A DNA stretch of 64,000 bases from Octadecabacter sp. B2R22 (GCF_018861045.1 NZ_JAHKQJ010000010.1:558001-622000); one strand, 5' to 3'; counted from the first letter of the stretch, positions 18,299 to 26,870 are shown. Made by a program: numbers and translations. Notes: generated by a model from the sequence alone, not told the origin.

Positions 18299-18457
18299 CG
18301 TTGTCCCCTTCGTTAATGTGTTGCGACTCAGTAAACGGCTTCGTCGTGAATCTTTGGTTAACAAAAAAGGTTTCTTCGCCATGCCGCGACAAAGGGGGGC
18401 ATTGCACCGCCTGCAGGCCTGCTTGATAAGACGCACAACGAATTGGAAGGGTAGACA

Positions 18458-18862
18458 ATGATCGGTCGATTGAATCACGTAGCGATTGCGGTTCCGGATT
18501 TGGACGCAGCATGTGCGCAGTATCGCGGTGCTTTGGGCGCCAAGGTAGGGGAACCACAAGATGAACCGGACCACGGTGTCACGGTTGTCTTTATCGAGTT
18601 GCCAAACACCAAGATCGAGTTCCTGTATCCTTTGGGTGACAACAGCCCGATTAACGGGTTTCTCGAGAAGAACCCATCCGGCGGCATCCATCACATTTGC
18701 TATGAAGTCGATGACATCCTTGCCGCACGCGACAAACTACAAGCTGAAGGTGCACGGGTTCTTGGTACGGGAGATCCAAAAATCGGCGCACATGGCAAAC
18801 CTGTCCTGTTTCTGCACCCGAAAGATTTCAACGGCTGCTTGATCGAACTGGAAGAAGTCTGA
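18458..18862 (+). CDS. mce: methylmalonyl-CoA epimerase
   Basis: This enzyme interconverts (2S)- and (2R)-methylmalonyl-CoA in propionyl-CoA catabolism. The 134-residue protein is a glyoxalase/VOC fold with metal ligands visible in LNHVAIAVPDL (His7), in HHICYEVDD, and in the C-terminal Glu of NGCLIELEEV. It overlaps the DUF1467 gene by 1 nt (TGATG). The other pathway member in this window is meaB at 54.5 kb. Length and motifs are typical. Confidence 0.93.
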   Translation: MIGRLNHVAIAVPDLDAACAQYRGALGAKVGEPQDEPDHGVTVVFIELPNTKIEFLYPLGDNSPINGFLEKNPSGGIHHICYEVDDILAARDKLQAEGARVLGTGDPKIGAHGKPVLFLHPKDFNGCLIELEEV

Positions 18863-19152
18863 TGGGCATTACATCCGCTATCGTCTTGTTTGCGGTCGTC
18901 TGGTTCATGACGTTCTTCATCGTGCTGCCGCTTCGGATGACCACGCAAGAAGAAGCGGGTGAAGTCGTTCCGGGCACTCATAAATCCGCTCCTGCGGATG
19001 CTCAGGTTGGACGCAAAGCGCGGATCACGACTTATTTCGCAATTCCGATTTGGGCGGCAATCACGGTCATAATATTGTCAGGCTGGATTTCCGTGCGTGA
19101 TCTGGATTGGTTTGGCCGGATGGATCCAATCGAGGCTACCGCGTCCCAATAG
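18862..19152 (+). CDS. DUF1467 membrane protein
   Basis: The 96-residue protein has two predicted membrane helices (SAIVLFAVVWFMTFFIVLPL and TTYFAIPIWAAITVIILSGW) separated by a hydrophilic loop. This layout and the LPLRMTTQEEAGEVVPGTH segment match DUF1467, a small alphaproteobacterial family of unknown function that commonly follows mce. The ATG overlaps the mce stop by 1 nt, indicating coupled translation. Its 3' end overlaps the convergent EI24 gene by 17 nt. Confidence 0.85.
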   Translation: MGITSAIVLFAVVWFMTFFIVLPLRMTTQEEAGEVVPGTHKSAPADAQVGRKARITTYFAIPIWAAITVIILSGWISVRDLDWFGRMDPIEATASQ

Positions 19153-19846
19153 CCCCGTTTCGCGCAGAAATGCGATGATACAAGTGGGTGAACGTCGCGG
19201 CACCCAGGATCGGGACAAACAAGTTCAGGAGCGGGATCGTAAGCGGGACCGCCATCAACAGTCCGGCCATCCATATTTCAGCAGTATTCTTACGATACAT
19301 CGCACGCGCCCCTGCGCGACCTTCTCGGCGCATGGCCGCGATGGTAAAATATTCGCGACCCAGCAGATATCCGTTCAAAGCAAAGAAGATTGGGACTGCT
19401 AGAAACGGCACCATCGCGTAGGCGAAAAACGCCAAAAGGTTCGCCCCGACCAACACGCCAAAGAACATAATGGTGTCGCGAACGGCATCCACGAAGGGCA
19501 CTTTGGGCGCGGGCATCAAAAGTGGGTAGTGTTTTGCCTCAACCGCGTCGGCCACATCCTCGAGGAAAAACGAAGTGATTGCTGATGCGACGGGGATCAT
19601 TAGGAAGACTGACATCAAAAGGATCAATGCAAGTCCACCCCAGCCCGCTAGATTGCCGATCCAAGTGATTTCCCCAACAAAGGGAAGGACAAAGGGGCCA
19701 TCCGCGAACGTCTCAATAAGCCAGAGCCAGCCTGCGTAGATGCCGACCAGTAACGCGACCGTCAGACCAAGGCCGAGGAACAACACGCGCTTAAATGCGC
19801 TGTCGTTTATTTGCGCGAGCGCTTTGAAAAAGTCGTTAAGGATCAC
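19136..19846 (-). CDS. EI24/CysZ-like membrane protein
   Basis: The 236-residue protein has about four long membrane segments in the order typical of EI24-domain proteins. Segments such as VALLVGIYAGWLWLIETF and GLALILLMSVFLMIPVASAITSFFLEDVADAVE precede the hallmark FALNGYLLGREYFTIAAMRR. Bacterial relatives include CysZ, a sulfate permease, but this branch in alphaproteobacteria is uncharacterised. Its start overlaps the stop of the nitroreductase gene by 4 nt, so the two form an operon. Confidence 0.8.
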   Translation of the reverse strand: MILNDFFKALAQINDSAFKRVLFLGLGLTVALLVGIYAGWLWLIETFADGPFVLPFVGEITWIGNLAGWGGLALILLMSVFLMIPVASAITSFFLEDVADAVEAKHYPLLMPAPKVPFVDAVRDTIMFFGVLVGANLLAFFAYAMVPFLAVPIFFALNGYLLGREYFTIAAMRREGRAGARAMYRKNTAEIWMAGLLMAVPLTIPLLNLFVPILGAATFTHLYHRISARNGAIGTR

Positions 19847-20421
19847 GCGCTAATCCAAGTGGTTTTGGCCGTAAGATCGGGGCGGGGGCGCTCTGGTGGA
19901 GCGTTGGTTTCGGTGCCGATATGAATCAAGCCTGCGACACGTTCATGAGGAGCGAGCCCCAAGCCTTCGCGGCAAAAGGTTGCATCATGTGAGGCCCATC
20001 CCGATAGCCAGTTTGCCCCCCAGCCAGACGCCAACGCTGCGTTAAGCAAAGACAGGCAGACGGCACCGGCTGAATAGGTTTGTTCGATCTCAGGTACTTT
20101 GTCAGAGATCACGGGGCATTCGACCACACCAATCGCGAGGTCCGCATTTGCGTATTGCGCGACGGCTTTGACCAGCTTGTCATCGGGGATGTCTAGGGCG
20201 GCGGCACGGTCTGGGATCATTGCCGCGAGCCGGGCAAGCGCAGGTTTTTCCAATACGATAAACCGCCAAGGTTCCAATTTTCCGTGGTCGGGCGTGCGGG
20301 CTGCGGCGGTCAGGATGTCACCCAGTTCATCCCGGCTCGGAACCGGCGTCGTCAATGTCTTGGCGGGGCGGGACCGACGGGTCAGCAGAAAGTCTAGGGC
20401 GGCTTGATTGCGGGTAGTCAT
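19843..20421 (-). CDS. nitroreductase family protein (YdjA-like)
   Basis: The 192-residue FMN-dependent oxidoreductase starts at ATG 20421 (MTTRNQAALDFLLTRRSRP). The short single-domain length, the FMN-binding RRS start, AARTPDHGKLEPWRFIV and the C-terminal GLIHIGTETNAPPERPRPDL match the YdjA subgroup of nitroreductases. These enzymes reduce nitro compounds or quinones using NAD(P)H, with physiological substrates mostly unknown. It is the first gene of a two-gene unit with the EI24 protein. Confidence 0.9.
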   Translation of the reverse strand: MTTRNQAALDFLLTRRSRPAKTLTTPVPSRDELGDILTAAARTPDHGKLEPWRFIVLEKPALARLAAMIPDRAAALDIPDDKLVKAVAQYANADLAIGVVECPVISDKVPEIEQTYSAGAVCLSLLNAALASGWGANWLSGWASHDATFCREGLGLAPHERVAGLIHIGTETNAPPERPRPDLTAKTTWISA

Positions 20422-20658
20422 AACGGTGTCCTTTTGTTGTGAAAGACATAAGGGTTCGCGGGGGCGGGTTCCAGTAGAGACCACGCAATGGTTGTTGGGT
20501 GAAGCGATGCGTCGGGGTGGCATGGGGCAGTGTTACTTGCAAAGCGCACCACAATCCTAGGGTGTTTGATCGGTGCTGTGGCGCCTTGAACGTTGGATTG
20601 CTTTGACCCATTTTGCCGAAGAATTTGAATGTTTTTCTATTCAGGAACAATAAATTAG

Positions 20659-21486
20659 ATGGACCAAGCGCCGATATTCTTGGGGGATGTGATAACTTCA
20701 CCCAACGCCACCTCCCAACGGCCCCGATTGGCCAGAGAACCGCGTGGTACTGCGCCGCTTTCTTATCGATTGGCGAATGTCATTGTTTTGACTGCGCTGA
20801 CCGCTGGGCCGATTGTTTGGCTGACACATGATCCGGCGCGGTTCGCCGGCGTCGGGTTAATGTTTGTGTTTCTCTTGTTGATCTGGATGGTTGGTGCGTT
20901 GCTATGGTCATGGCGAATTGCTGTGCCCGACGTAGGGCCAAAACCACATAAAATCACGCCGCACTTCTTGCTGAAGAATGACAAACAAGGTTTCATGGAG
21001 AGGTTGCGGCTGGACACCAAGACGGCAGTGTTTGATGGCAGCAATATCTTTCACTTTGGTCTCGATAATGACGTATCGGTTTTACCATTGCGTATGGTTG
21101 CAAGACAATTGCGATTTGAAGGCTACAGAATTGTATGCTTTTTTGACAATAACATCTTTTATAGATTAGAAGAGAACGGGCTGTTTGCGCAGGGACACGT
21201 GCATTCCTTGCATGTGATCATGGACCTGTTTGGACTGGACCGCGATGAAATCTATATTGTCCCCAGTGGCGTACAAGCAGACGGGTATGTACTGAGTTGT
21301 CTAAAGCATTTGCCGACCTCGTTTGCTGTGACCAATGATCTGTTTCGCGATTACGCAAGACGCTATCCGAGTGTCATGAAAGGTGATTTGTGGCGCAAGG
21401 GCGTTTATATTCAGGGCAACGAGGTGAAGTTGCGCCAGTTCAAGTTTGAAAAGCCAGTGCAGCTGACAGGTGTCGCGGTGCCCTAA
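20659..21486 (+). CDS. membrane-anchored NYN/Zc3h12a-like ribonuclease domain protein
   Basis: The 275-residue protein has two membrane helices near residues 38-56 and 63-86, then a cytosolic PIN-like domain. Four acidic residues typical of the NYN/Zc3h12a nuclease centre are visible: Asp126 in VFDGSNIFHFG, Asp163 in CFFDNNIFY, Asp208 in SGVQADGYVL and Asp227 in AVTNDLFRDYA. The domain should be a metal-dependent endoribonuclease, tethered to the inner membrane. The target RNA is unknown. The gene stands alone; its 3' end overlaps the convergent HDAC-like gene by 4 nt. Confidence 0.75.
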   Translation: MDQAPIFLGDVITSPNATSQRPRLAREPRGTAPLSYRLANVIVLTALTAGPIVWLTHDPARFAGVGLMFVFLLLIWMVGALLWSWRIAVPDVGPKPHKITPHFLLKNDKQGFMERLRLDTKTAVFDGSNIFHFGLDNDVSVLPLRMVARQLRFEGYRIVCFFDNNIFYRLEENGLFAQGHVHSLHVIMDLFGLDRDEIYIVPSGVQADGYVLSCLKHLPTSFAVTNDLFRDYARRYPSVMKGDLWRKGVYIQGNEVKLRQFKFEKPVQLTGVAVP

Positions 21487-22583
21487 AGCGCCGCGACTAT
21501 GTCATCCAGCACCCCATCGACGAACCGATCAAAGGCAGCGTTGGGTTGGCGCAGCGGGAAGACTTCGGCGAATGGATCGGGCGCGGTGATTGAGCTGCCA
21601 GACATTTCTTGGATAACATGGTGACCGCAGAAGGGGACGTAGACCTCCGAATACCCGCCTTCGTGTGCCATCATCAGGCGGCCTTCGCATAACTCCCGTG
21701 CGAGCGCCTTCACCTGCTGCGTCATCATTCGGAACGTTTCGGCGGTGGCCAGCATGCGGCCCAAAGGGTCGTTCGCGGCGGCATCATACCCACAGGCAAT
21801 GACGATCACGTCTGGCCTAAAAGCTTGGATCTGCGGGATCACGATGCGCTCCATCGTGGCAAGGTAGCCGGTGTGCCCAACGCCCGGTGGCAGCGGGATG
21901 TTGAGGTTAAACCCAGTGCCCTTACCTGTGCCACGGTCGCTAAGATCGCCTGTGTCCATTGGGTAATTTCGTTCTTGGTGGATCGAAATCGTGAGCACAT
22001 CAGGGTCGTCATAGAAAATCGCTTCTGTGCCGTTGCCGTGGTGAACGTCCCAGTCCAGCACAACGACCCGTTCCGCCAGCCCTTTTGCGCGGGCGGTCTG
22101 AATCGCGATCGCAAGATTAGCTAACAGGCAAAAACCGTTGGGAAAGTCGGGCAAGCAGTGATGACCGGGTGGGCGAGACAGGGCGTATGCGTTCGTAAGG
22201 TCTCCTTTCAACACCGCCTCGAGCGCGGCGATGCTGAGGCCTGCCGACAGAGCCGCCAATTCATAGCCACCGGGTCCAAACGGGGTGCGCCGCCCCAGTT
22301 CCCCGCCGCCCGCGTCGGATGTTTCTTTGAACGCGTTTAGATAAGACTGCGGGTGCACGCGCAACAGGTCCTCGGTACTGGCCTCATCGGCGCTGCGCAG
22401 GTCCAACTCGGACGACAACCCCGTAATGTCCATCAGGTTCTTAAGGCGGCGTTTGCTTTCGGGGCTTTCTGGCAGGCCGCCGCTTGCCATAGGTTGCACT
22501 AATCCACCCACGGGCAGAGTGCCTGCATAATTGCCACCGCCATGCCAGAAGGTGCGTTCATCCCAAAAGAAACCAGTTCTCAT
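21483..22583 (-). CDS. histone deacetylase-family amidohydrolase
   Basis: The 366-residue protein is a class II HDAC/acetylpolyamine amidohydrolase type enzyme. Visible elements are SRPPGHHCLPDFPNGFCLLANLA, the zinc-binding region VLDWDVHHGNGTEAIFY, ISIHQERNYP and IVIACGYDAAANDPLGRM. Bacterial members remove acetyl groups from polyamines, amides or proteins. The start overlaps the stop of the preceding 81-residue gene by 4 nt. There is no signal peptide, so it acts in the cytosol. The real substrate is unknown. Confidence 0.9.
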   Translation of the reverse strand: MRTGFFWDERTFWHGGGNYAGTLPVGGLVQPMASGGLPESPESKRRLKNLMDITGLSSELDLRSADEASTEDLLRVHPQSYLNAFKETSDAGGGELGRRTPFGPGGYELAALSAGLSIAALEAVLKGDLTNAYALSRPPGHHCLPDFPNGFCLLANLAIAIQTARAKGLAERVVVLDWDVHHGNGTEAIFYDDPDVLTISIHQERNYPMDTGDLSDRGTGKGTGFNLNIPLPPGVGHTGYLATMERIVIPQIQAFRPDVIVIACGYDAAANDPLGRMLATAETFRMMTQQVKALARELCEGRLMMAHEGGYSEVYVPFCGHHVIQEMSGSSITAPDPFAEVFPLRQPNAAFDRFVDGVLDDIVAAL

Positions 22584-22825
22584 GTCGGATCCTTTTCCGG
22601 CCGTAGCCGATAGGATCCCTCGGGCAGGTCCAAGGCCATGGACAGGTCGCGCAGCTGGGACATCGACAATTGAACCGTGACCGGCATGTCCGTGCGGGGA
22701 TCTATCTGGGTGACGGTCACGCAGTCCTCAAACCCCGAGATTACCACGTCCTCGCCCAGAGGGGCGCGGCCTTCGTCGATCAGTGTCACCACCGTTGCGT
22801 CGAATTCATGTTCGATTGTAAACAT
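22580..22825 (-). CDS. 81-residue acidic protein coupled to HDAC-like gene
   Basis: ATG 22825 gives MFTIEHEFDATVVTLIDEG..., an 81-residue beta-rich protein. It has no membrane segment and ends with a basic-acidic tail (RLRPEKDPT). Its last codons overlap the start of the HDAC-like gene (ATGA), so the two are probably coupled. A longer frame to 22906 exists but lacks support. I do not recognise the family; similar small proteins accompany this HDAC group in related bacteria, which is my recollection and not checked. Confidence 0.65.
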   Translation of the reverse strand: MFTIEHEFDATVVTLIDEGRAPLGEDVVISGFEDCVTVTQIDPRTDMPVTVQLSMSQLRDLSMALDLPEGSYRLRPEKDPT

Positions 22826-22987
22826 TTGACCCCCTTGGTTGAGTTTATCCTGCCTGCCGCGCCTCGGGGTCGTCAAGGGAGTGCTGAATAGCGAAATAGC
22901 GCCCACAATCGCGTGAGCGGGCTGGCCCGTGGGCCGTTCCCTGATAGATTGGGCGAAAGATCACGCTGGTGATGCAAGGAATACTCG

Positions 22988-23737
22988 ATGCAAGATTTCA
23001 AATTTCGCGTTCTGACGGGGCTGACCTTAGTTGTGTTGGGGCTTGCGGGGTGTGACGCACCGACTTTGCTGCCGAGTGACAAAGTCGCGACGCCATCGCA
23101 AGCTTCAGCCCCTGTGGCAGGCCCGACAGTGCAGTTATCAAGGGAACAAAGGGCAATGGCGCGGTCCTTCGTACAGGTCGTTAACCAGCTCGAACCTGTC
23201 GCTGAACGGGAATGCCGTCGTCAGACATTCAACTTGAACTGCGATTTCCTAATTGTAGTCGATGATCGCCCGAACCAGCCGGCTAATGCGTTTCAAACCG
23301 TCGACGACAATGGCCGCCCGATCATTGCCTTCACACTCGCATTGATCGCCGAGGCGCAAAACGAAGATGAAATTGCCTTTGTCATGGCCCATGAGGCCGC
23401 GCATCACATCGAAAACCACCTTGCACAACAGCAGCGCAATGCATCGCTGGTCGCCGTTGTTTTCGGGGAATGGGCCGGAGAAGCGGGCGGTGGTGTTGAG
23501 ACCGTGCAGACAGCGCAAGAGATTGGCGCAGCCATTGGTGCGCGCAGCTATTCCAAGAACTTCGAGCTGGAGGCAGATCGCCTTGGCACGATTATCGCCG
23601 CGCAAGCGGGCTATGACCCCGTGCGCGGCGCGGAGTTCTTCTTCCGGATCCCCGATCCCGGCGATGTGTTCCTAGGGACCCATCCGCCCAATGCAGAGCG
23701 TGTTCAAATGGTGCTTCAGACCGCCGCGAGCCTTTAG
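22988..23737 (+). CDS. M48-family metalloprotease lipoprotein
   Basis: The 249-residue protein has a lipoprotein signal ending LGLAGC (Cys22). The zinc motif HEAAH spans residues 135-139, followed by another His, and the third ligand region is NFELEADRLG. It should be a periplasmic membrane-anchored peptidase of the LoiP/YggG-like M48 group, probably in envelope quality control. The C-terminal FLGTHPPNAERVQMVL is typical of the family. It is divergent from the HDAC unit. Confidence 0.9.
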   Translation: MQDFKFRVLTGLTLVVLGLAGCDAPTLLPSDKVATPSQASAPVAGPTVQLSREQRAMARSFVQVVNQLEPVAERECRRQTFNLNCDFLIVVDDRPNQPANAFQTVDDNGRPIIAFTLALIAEAQNEDEIAFVMAHEAAHHIENHLAQQQRNASLVAVVFGEWAGEAGGGVETVQTAQEIGAAIGARSYSKNFELEADRLGTIIAAQAGYDPVRGAEFFFRIPDPGDVFLGTHPPNAERVQMVLQTAASL

Positions 23738-24024
23738 GCCAACTGGCCGTCTAACCCTTTGGCGAACCGATGCCGTCTGATGATCGCTGTGATCGACATG
23801 ACGATCCAGAAGGCTTGTATTAGGGCGGAGGCCAAGTTGAAGGAATAGGTGAGCCCGATGAGAACGAAGGTGGCTGCGAACATGTTGATGACAAAGTAAA
23901 TTTTTGAACTTGATGTCACACGGTGAAACGTCAAAAGCGCATAGTTCATGACGTAAAGGGCGAAGCCGAGAACGCCGACAATATCGAACATTACGGGCGG
24001 GATTGAGAGATTAACTGGGGGCAT
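23734..24024 (-). CDS. CBU_0592-like small membrane protein
   Basis: The 96-residue protein has three membrane helices with the pattern FDIVGVLGFALYVMNYALLTF, KIYFVINMFAATFVLIGL and ASALIQAFWIVMSITAI, matching the CBU_0592 family of unknown function. AGGATC precedes the ATG. The 3' end overlaps the convergent M48 gene by 4 nt. Confidence 0.75.
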   Translation of the reverse strand: MPPVNLSIPPVMFDIVGVLGFALYVMNYALLTFHRVTSSSKIYFVINMFAATFVLIGLTYSFNLASALIQAFWIVMSITAIIRRHRFAKGLDGQLA

Positions 24025-24046
24025 TAAAGTGATCCTGAAATGAAGT

Positions 24047-24088
24047 GACGGCCGGTTTGATTAGGCGGAAATTGCCTATCGGGCCGTC
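24047..24088. other. imperfect hairpin between CBU_0592-like and hemolysin III genes
   Basis: GACGGCC (24047-24053) pairs with GGCCGTC (24082-24088) and inside it TAGGC (24062-24066) pairs with GCCTA (24074-24078). On the minus strand it lies about 115 nt beyond the hemolysin III stop and before the next gene. It may be a transcript-end structure; no T-run is seen. Confidence 0.35.
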
Positions 24089-24204
24089 GGTTCTGAAAAT
24101 AGTCGAGTGGTATGATCGTTTGAATATGATCACCCTAAGCGACTGCGATTAAACCGTCAGGTCAGAGTTTCCATACTTAGGGGCGTGCGGGCCATTTAGG
24201 CGGA

Positions 24205-24855
24205 TCAGGCGCTGGTGACGCCCAAGGCAATAGCCGCAAAGAAACAGATCGACGCCGCCAGCACGAACCCGTGCCACACCGCATTCTGGAATCGCCATTC
24301 TTCAAAGCTGAACAGTACGGCACCAATAGAATAAACCAGTCCGCCAACCACGATCAGCACGAGGGTTATTGTTGGAACAACGGCAATCAGCGAGGTCAGG
24401 AGGGCGATGCTCATCCAACCGAGCCCAAGGTAAAGCCCTGCGCCAAACCGTCCGGGGCGCGACCAAAAGAACAGTTTAGCAACCGCGCCCAGCGTCGCTA
24501 AGCCCCAGACGATCGCTAGCACACCGTAAGCAAAAGCTGACCCGATCATCACGACCAAAGGCGTGTAAGTGCCCGCAATCTTGAAGTAAATCGCGGCGTG
24601 ATCGATACGCCGCAAGGCATGTCGCGGGGCTTCCCATGGGGTAAAGTGATAGCACGCAGATGCAATGAACGACGCGATAAGCGCCGCACCGTAGATCGAC
24701 AAACTGGCGATGGTGCCGCCATTCGTTTGGCCTGCGGCCCAAATGACCAACGCAACCGTACCAGCAATCGCGAGACAAACGCCTGCAATGTGCATCACGG
24801 CATCTGCAATCCGCTCGCCTTTGGTGAAGGTGGGGTAGGGGTCCTCGTTGCTCAT
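24205..24855 (-). CDS. hemolysin III family (TrhA-like) membrane protein
   Basis: The 216-residue protein has seven predicted membrane helices and the hemolysin III/PAQR signatures: an early ADAVMHIAGVCLAIAG, the CYHFTPWEAPRHALRRIDHAAIYFKIAGTYTP block with conserved Ser/His/Asp, and a late NAVWHGFVLAASICFFAAI with the second His. Family members are thought to be metal-dependent membrane hydrolases or membrane-fluidity factors; the haemolysin name is historical. It is divergent from yigZ. Confidence 0.88.
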   Translation of the reverse strand: MSNEDPYPTFTKGERIADAVMHIAGVCLAIAGTVALVIWAAGQTNGGTIASLSIYGAALIASFIASACYHFTPWEAPRHALRRIDHAAIYFKIAGTYTPLVVMIGSAFAYGVLAIVWGLATLGAVAKLFFWSRPGRFGAGLYLGLGWMSIALLTSLIAVVPTITLVLIVVGGLVYSIGAVLFSFEEWRFQNAVWHGFVLAASICFFAAIALGVTSA

Positions 24856-24934
24856 GAAACGAGGATAGAACAGAAACGTTTCAGAAAAATGATGCCGTTA
24901 CGTCAGTATCACCAACGGGGCGGGGCCCAAGGGC

Positions 24935-25330
24935 GTGGATGCAATTGTCTTTACCCTCGCTCTGCGCCACGGTGCCCCCATGCAAGTGCTTGAGGGGATT
25001 TTCACCGACCGCGGGTCGAAGTATGCGGTGTCGGGTGGACCCTGTGCGTCACCCGCAGAGGCTAAGGCGTTCATCAAGGCGCTGTGTCGCCGCAAGAAAT
25101 TCGCCAAGGCCACGCACAATACGTGGGCGGTGGTGTTGCCTGATGGTACCCCGTTGAAAAACGACGACGGAGAGGCGGGGGCCGGCATGGTGATCCTGCG
25201 GATGCTCGAACGCGAGGGCCGTGTGGGAGAGATCATCGTGGTCACGCGGTGGTTTGGCGGCGTGCATTTGGGCGGAGACCGGTTTCGCCGTGTGCAAGAT
25301 GCGGTACGGTTTTATTTAGAGGAGAGTTGA
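24935..25330 (+). CDS. IMPACT/YigZ family protein, GTG start
   Basis: The 131-residue protein carries the UPF0029/IMPACT N-terminal domain: KATHNTWAVVLPDGTPLKNDDGEAGAGMVIL and VVTRWFGGVHLGGDRFRRVQDAV. The frame is closed at 24890, and the only ordinary start in it is GTG 24935; no good ribosome-binding site is seen, so a start a few codons earlier at a rarer codon is possible. YigZ proteins have no firmly known activity. The dgkA ATG directly follows its stop. Confidence 0.85.
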   Translation: MDAIVFTLALRHGAPMQVLEGIFTDRGSKYAVSGGPCASPAEAKAFIKALCRRKKFAKATHNTWAVVLPDGTPLKNDDGEAGAGMVILRMLEREGRVGEIIVVTRWFGGVHLGGDRFRRVQDAVRFYLEES

Positions 25331-25687
25331 ATGGGTTTTTTCGAGCGTTTGAAATTGCGTTGCATTTGGTCATGGGCTGGCGTGCGCGACACGTGGGTGT
25401 CAGAGCGTTCTTTTCGGCAATGGGTCTGGGCGAACATGGTGTCGGGCGGTTTGGCTTTGTGGCTGGTGGAGGGCGCAGAACTCGCGTTGATCTTGGTATT
25501 GGGCGTGCTCGTGCTGGCCGCCGAACTGATGAACACCGCGATTGAAAGAACCGTGGATTTGGTGAGCTTGGAAAAGAGCGAGCTGGCACGTTTGGCCAAG
25601 GACGCGAGCAGCGGCGGCGTTGCGGTAACGGCGGGGGCCGTGGGCGTAGCTTGGGTCGTGGCATTGGCGGGATTGATCAGCGGGTGA
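25331..25687 (+). CDS. dgkA: diacylglycerol kinase
   Basis: The small membrane enzyme phosphorylates diacylglycerol to phosphatidic acid, recycling lipid by-products of envelope glucan and sugar-phosphate transfer. The 118-residue protein has three membrane helices and the catalytic motif AELMNTAIERTVDLV, followed by AKDASSGGVAV. The ATG follows the yigZ TGA directly. Length is typical. Confidence 0.93.
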   Translation: MGFFERLKLRCIWSWAGVRDTWVSERSFRQWVWANMVSGGLALWLVEGAELALILVLGVLVLAAELMNTAIERTVDLVSLEKSELARLAKDASSGGVAVTAGAVGVAWVVALAGLISG

Positions 25688-25768
25688 TTGGGTAGGCGGG
25701 CCTTACCTTTTGGATACGCTGACGTAGGGTCGGGCTGGCTGTGACGCGTCTTTGGGTGTTTTCCCCTG

Positions 25769-25978
25769 ATGAGAATACCGAAAACCTGTGATGTAACCCT
25801 TGTGAAACATGTACCCCACATAGATGGCACTGCGCCAAAAACTGACGCAGACCGCGTCAGCACGGATGATGTGCCAACGCAGGTGTCCAGCGACAGCGTG
25901 ACAGGCAAGCTCGCTAAATACCTCGACCTTTTGGATACCGAAATGGCCGAGCACTGGGCGCAGAACTCTGCGGTTTAA
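25769..25978 (+). CDS. possible 69-residue protein
   Basis: An ATG-started 69-codon frame encodes an acidic, hydrophilic product with no Cys (VPHIDGTAPKTDADRVSTDD near the middle and a helical end LAKYLDLLDTEMAEHWA). Codon composition looks protein-like. No ribosome-binding site or family is recognised, and it sits in a poorly coding 562-bp gap before the structured repeats. It could be a small gene or a remnant. Confidence 0.3.
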   Translation: MRIPKTCDVTLVKHVPHIDGTAPKTDADRVSTDDVPTQVSSDSVTGKLAKYLDLLDTEMAEHWAQNSAV

Positions 25979-26029
25979 GCGGATTTGGGTTCGTCGCAAT
26001 TACTTTGATTTGAAGCGGAGCATTTGGAC

Positions 26030-26246
26030 CACGGGGGTGTAGGCCGTCTTGCAAACGTTCCAGTGGACCGATTGAGGCCGGAACGCGCGCAAGCGCAGGG
26101 GGTGCGACGCGCTCTCCCGTCAAACCAAAGGTTTGCCTTCAGCATAGTGGGGAGGGTTTGCGGCGTCTTGGAATTGATCCAGTGGATCAATTCAGGTGAA
26201 AACGGGCGAAGCCCCGAACGGGCGCTGCCCAATCAGAGATTGGGCA
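26030..26246 (-). repeat. two divergent copies of a structured repeat (family A)
   Basis: Read on the minus strand, copy A2 (about 26246-26155) contains the stem GCCCAAT/ATTGGGC (26227-26245), then GGGC-TTC-GCCC, then TTGATCC-ACT-GGATCAA, followed by CCAAGACG. Copy A1 (about 26110-26030) has GCGC-TTGC-GCGC and a weaker GGTCCACTGGAAC core followed by CAAGACGG. The same module occurs at 61936-62020 on the plus strand. The first stem ends 5 bp from the stop of the neighbouring orphan gene. Boundaries are approximate. Confidence 0.7.
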
Positions 26247-26249
26247 GGG

Positions 26250-26870
26250 TTATAGATTAGCAGTTAGAGCGTCTAAGACAAAGTCCGAAAGCTCTCGTCT
26301 GCTCGTAACTACTTTATCATTTATCTTTGATGGGTAGCCTTGGTTTTTCCAACCTACGGACCCACCATCTTTCTCAAACATCATTTGACTATGGAAATTG
26401 GAATCCTTGTAATCATTGCAGCCCGCGGGTTCATGTTTCGCGAGTGGAATTCTAAAACTGCTTAGTTCTTGCTTCACTCGTAAGACATTGCATCGAGGAC
26501 ACTTCTTTGACTTGGGTTGACAGAATTGCGTTCCTGTCGTCCCTTCTAAGCAAGTGGATTTTTCAACTGTTGTGCGAAAGAGCTCATAAGTTGAGAATAG
26601 CCATTGCTTGGAAAGACTAATCTGCAGCCAGAGCGCTCCGCCTTTGCGAATATCTCCTTGATCACTGATAAAACCGGACTGTTCGTCTTCGATACACCGA
26701 AGAATGACATCCAAATGAGCATCAAGGCGAAAACTGCTGGGCCGTTCCCGATCTCGTCGAAGTTCAGTTAACTGAGTGTCTAGTTCCATCCATCGTTCGA
26801 AAACTTGCTGTTGTTGAACACGCGCTACGGATGTAAGGCTTTCTAGCGCATCTGTGAAGTAGTAGCTCAT
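26250..26870 (-). CDS. orphan protein with CxxC pair, AT-richer than neighbours
   Basis: The 206-residue product starts MSYYFTDALESL. It is mostly helical in its first 120 residues and then has a CPRC pair (CPRCNVLRVKQELSSFRIP) plus other Cys residues, which could bind zinc. The last part is polar. Base composition is visibly richer in A and T than rimO or dgkA, and codons are less GC-biased, which suggests horizontal acquisition. I do not recognise the family. It is flanked by repeat copies on one side and by a 12-bp inverted repeat on both. Confidence 0.7.
   Translation of the reverse strand: MSYYFTDALESLTSVARVQQQQVFERWMELDTQLTELRRDRERPSSFRLDAHLDVILRCIEDEQSGFISDQGDIRKGGALWLQISLSKQWLFSTYELFRTTVEKSTCLEGTTGTQFCQPKSKKCPRCNVLRVKQELSSFRIPLAKHEPAGCNDYKDSNFHSQMMFEKDGGSVGWKNQGYPSKINDKVVTSRRELSDFVLDALTANL

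Noticed and set aside
26155-26190. GAATTGATCC-A-GTGGATCAATTC taken as an FNR-type operator
   Set aside because: The TTGAT/ATCAA halves are 7 bp apart, not 4, and the sequence is part of structured repeat A.
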